Positions 5,588-5,732 of a DNA stretch of 5,732 nt are shown here, piece after piece. A model generated the notes under the pieces. It had not been told where the DNA came from, made no database searches, and saw only the letters and a list, made by a program, of their open reading frames with translations. This DNA is from Nitrospirota bacterium (GTDB lineage Bacteria > Nitrospirota > Thermodesulfovibrionia > Thermodesulfovibrionales > JdFR-88), in assembly GCA_021825785.1 (NCBI GenBank), contig JAKAGP010000143.1:1-5732 (forward strand), given 5' to 3'. Made by a program: the position numbers and the translations under genes. Numbering within the stretch: position 1 is the stretch's first letter; each line of letters opens with the position of its first letter.

Positions 5588-5596
5588 TGTTATAAA
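5588..5596 (+). promoter_or_regulatory. Extended -10-like promoter before the candidate RNA
   Basis: TG (5588-5589), one base, then TATAAA (5591-5596) is an extended -10 element with one mismatch from TATAAT. It shares the 9-mer ATGTTATAA with the HU promoter (4461-4469). No -35 box is apparent. Transcription would start near 5602-5605, just ahead of the paired segments. Confidence 0.4.
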
Positions 5597-5602
5597 AGGA
5601 GG

Positions 5603-5732
5603 GGAAAAAGGCAGGAGGACTCGCTGCGTCCTGGGTCTGAGAATCCTGAGTACTGTGTGTCCCCTGCCTCCCAAAGCCCTTATAGGTTGATTGGGTCTTC
5701 GAACCCTTGTAACAAAGCTGGATTGGCTGGGA
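5603..5732 (+). ncRNA. Candidate structured RNA, cut by the window edge
   Basis: Two adjacent helices can form without conflict. Helix 1 pairs GGCAGG (5610-5615) and GGAC (5617-5620) with GTCC (5659-5662) and CCTGCC (5663-5668), ten pairs with one bulged A. Helix 2 pairs TCCC (5669-5672) and AGCC (5675-5678) with GGCT (5725-5728) and GGGA (5729-5732), eight pairs with an AA bulge. Inside helix 2, GGGT (5693-5696) pairs with ACCC (5703-5706). No ORF competes, and an extended -10-like site lies just upstream. I considered 6S RNA, SRP RNA, RNase P RNA and tmRNA and could not match conserved cores; the SRP GGAAGGAAGCAGCC core is absent. The 3' end is outside the window. A regulatory leader for a gene beyond the edge is an equally good reading. 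Confidence 0.38.

Noticed and set aside
5691..5710. tRNA T-arm-like TTCGAAC
   Set aside because: The flanking five bases on each side do not pair as a T stem and no anticodon or acceptor arm can be placed.
5603..5732. Naming the right-end structure as 6S RNA
   Set aside because: The segment AAAGCCCTTA and the later hairpin recall the 3' half of enterobacterial 6S, but the 5' half forms its own closed stem instead of the 6S open bubble, and the 3' end is missing.
1..5732. CRISPR array or insertion sequence
   Set aside because: No regularly spaced repeats and no transposase frame with terminal inverted repeats were seen.

Overview
The window reads as chromosomal DNA from a Gram-negative-type bacterium of intermediate GC. 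The HU protein, the strong Shine-Dalgarno sites and the mix of genes would fit an anaerobic deltaproteobacterium-like (Desulfobacterota) or Nitrospirota-like organism. That placement is only an impression from protein style; nothing here fixes the taxon.

Layout, left to right. Positions 2-244 (+) are the C-terminal end of an alpha-glucan (glycogen) phosphorylase whose body lies outside the window. Positions 245-665 hold no recognisable gene, only a scatter of small inverted repeats. At 666-698 a TTGACA -35 box lies inside a perfect 13-bp palindrome (a possible promoter with operator). It precedes a 35-codon candidate small ORF (744-851) whose stop codon is 2 nt before the start chosen for a conserved, functionally unknown protein (854-1237, +).

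Most of the window (1355-4330, minus strand) is one 991-residue gene. It encodes a RelE/ParE-like N-terminal domain, a complete UvrD/Rep-type superfamily 1 helicase, a stretch with ankyrin repeats, and a C-terminal region that looks like a winged helix, followed by a low-complexity tail. It is the most unusual item here and could be a genome-defence or nucleic-acid-surveillance protein, but that is inference from architecture only.

A 170-bp divergent intergenic region (4331-4500) with three inverted repeats separates it from an HU gene (4501-4773, +) that has a good extended -10 promoter and a strong ribosome binding site. HU is followed after 49 nt by a pRiA4b ORF-3-like protein (4823-5407, +), probably on the same transcript. 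The right end (5408-5732) has no gene. It contains an extended -10-like site and, downstream of it, a sequence that folds into two adjacent strong stems and reaches the window edge: a candidate structured RNA of unknown class.

No tRNA, rRNA, CRISPR array or intact insertion sequence is visible. The genes do not form one obvious pathway: the phosphorylase (storage glucan breakdown) and HU (nucleoid) are housekeeping, while the helicase fusion, the unknown protein and the pRiA4b-like protein look accessory.
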